Shown here one piece after another: positions 63,947 through 64,000 of a stretch of 64,000 nucleotides of DNA. The stretch covers positions 55,033 through 119,032 of the forward strand of contig JANXLV010000211.1 of assembly GCA_025355005.1 (NCBI GenBank), written 5' to 3'. The notes under the pieces were generated by a model. That model was not told where the DNA came from. It searched no databases and saw only the letters and a list, made by a program, of their open reading frames with translations. The translations under genes were made by a program, and so were the position numbers. Numbering within the stretch: position 1 is the stretch's first letter; each line of letters begins with the position of its first letter. Source of the stretch: Myxococcales bacterium (lineage in GTDB: Bacteria; Myxococcota_A; Polyangia; Polyangiales; Polyangiaceae).

Positions 63947-63968
63947 GGCAAAGAAATTCCTCTTTGCC
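63947..63968 (+). terminator. Candidate terminator after esterase pair
   Basis: A perfect 8-bp stem (GGCAAAGA and TCTTTGCC) with a six-base loop begins 26 bases after the stop at 63921. It lacks a U tract (CCCGGG follows), so it may be a weak or factor-dependent terminator or a processing hairpin. Confidence 0.45.
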
Positions 63969-64000
63969 CCGGGCGCGTCGCGTCCGCGGAAAGGCCTTCT

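Noticed and set aside
1..64000. CRISPR arrays, tRNA or rRNA genes, insertion sequences, phage genes
   Set aside because: I looked for regular spacer repeats, cloverleaf-like segments, transposase motifs and terminal inverted repeats and saw none; tandem repeats present are short and mostly coding.

Overview
The window is about 64 kb of GC-rich, gene-dense chromosome with the look of a myxobacterium (Myxococcota, Polyangiales-like; inferred from gene content, not from a marker gene). Pointers are the many lipoproteins with Asp/Gly/Ala-rich linkers after the lipobox cysteine, a Hanks-type Ser/Thr kinase with a C-terminal transmembrane anchor, DUF4388 and TPR proteins, a TonB receptor that carries its own TonB C-terminal domain, and planctomycete-type secreted cytochrome (DUF1588/DUF1585 with DUF1501) genes. 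I see no rRNA, tRNA, CRISPR array, insertion sequence or prophage. No gap between genes exceeds 300 bases.

Layout. 1-2727: the end of an acetate kinase gene overlapping a phosphoketolase gene. 2700-4740: a TPR lipoprotein and two small membrane proteins, then a hexamer repeat. 4743-7221: a GT39-like membrane glycosyltransferase convergent with a GT2/DUF2304 pair. 7323-11935: mixed genes including a metallophosphatase, a repeat protein and a phosphatase-like protein lacking its catalytic histidines. 12099-13442: argG. 13450-20346: a DUF2071 membrane protein, a secreted EEP-fold protein, a beta-lactamase-fold hydrolase and a large SGNH protein. 20440-21717: a DUF4388/TPR protein. 21731-30673 (minus): a tightly packed five-gene unit of kinase, TPR/PEGA-like protein, two lipoproteins and the TonB receptor. 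30837-32122: a fabF-like gene interrupted by a -1 frameshift. 32939-38289 (minus): a four-gene unit of DUF1588-type protein, lipoprotein, Tat-exported DUF1501 protein and propeller-cytochrome c protein. 38300-43780: an MAO-like flavoenzyme, an esterase, a DEAD-box helicase and a lipoprotein. 43988-46098: GST plus a serine hydrolase. 46175-50799: a DUF4139 lipoprotein, a second EEP protein, a zinc-ribbon membrane protein and a Nudix hydrolase. 50873-58997: a large lipoprotein, an AraC-type regulator, prolyl oligopeptidase, an alpha/beta-hydrolase lipoprotein and arsH. 59000-63921: lipoproteins of unknown role and an esterase pair.

Themes. Export dominates: more than 20 products have a lipobox or Tat-like signal, so much of the window equips the cell envelope. 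Carbon metabolism appears as phosphoketolase/acetate kinase, which would make ATP from acetyl phosphate. Two multi-gene envelope units (kinase to TonB receptor; DUF1588 to cytochrome c) are the best candidates for poorly described systems. Several proteins keep a fold but lose a key catalytic residue (SixA-like, EEP, metallophosphatase).
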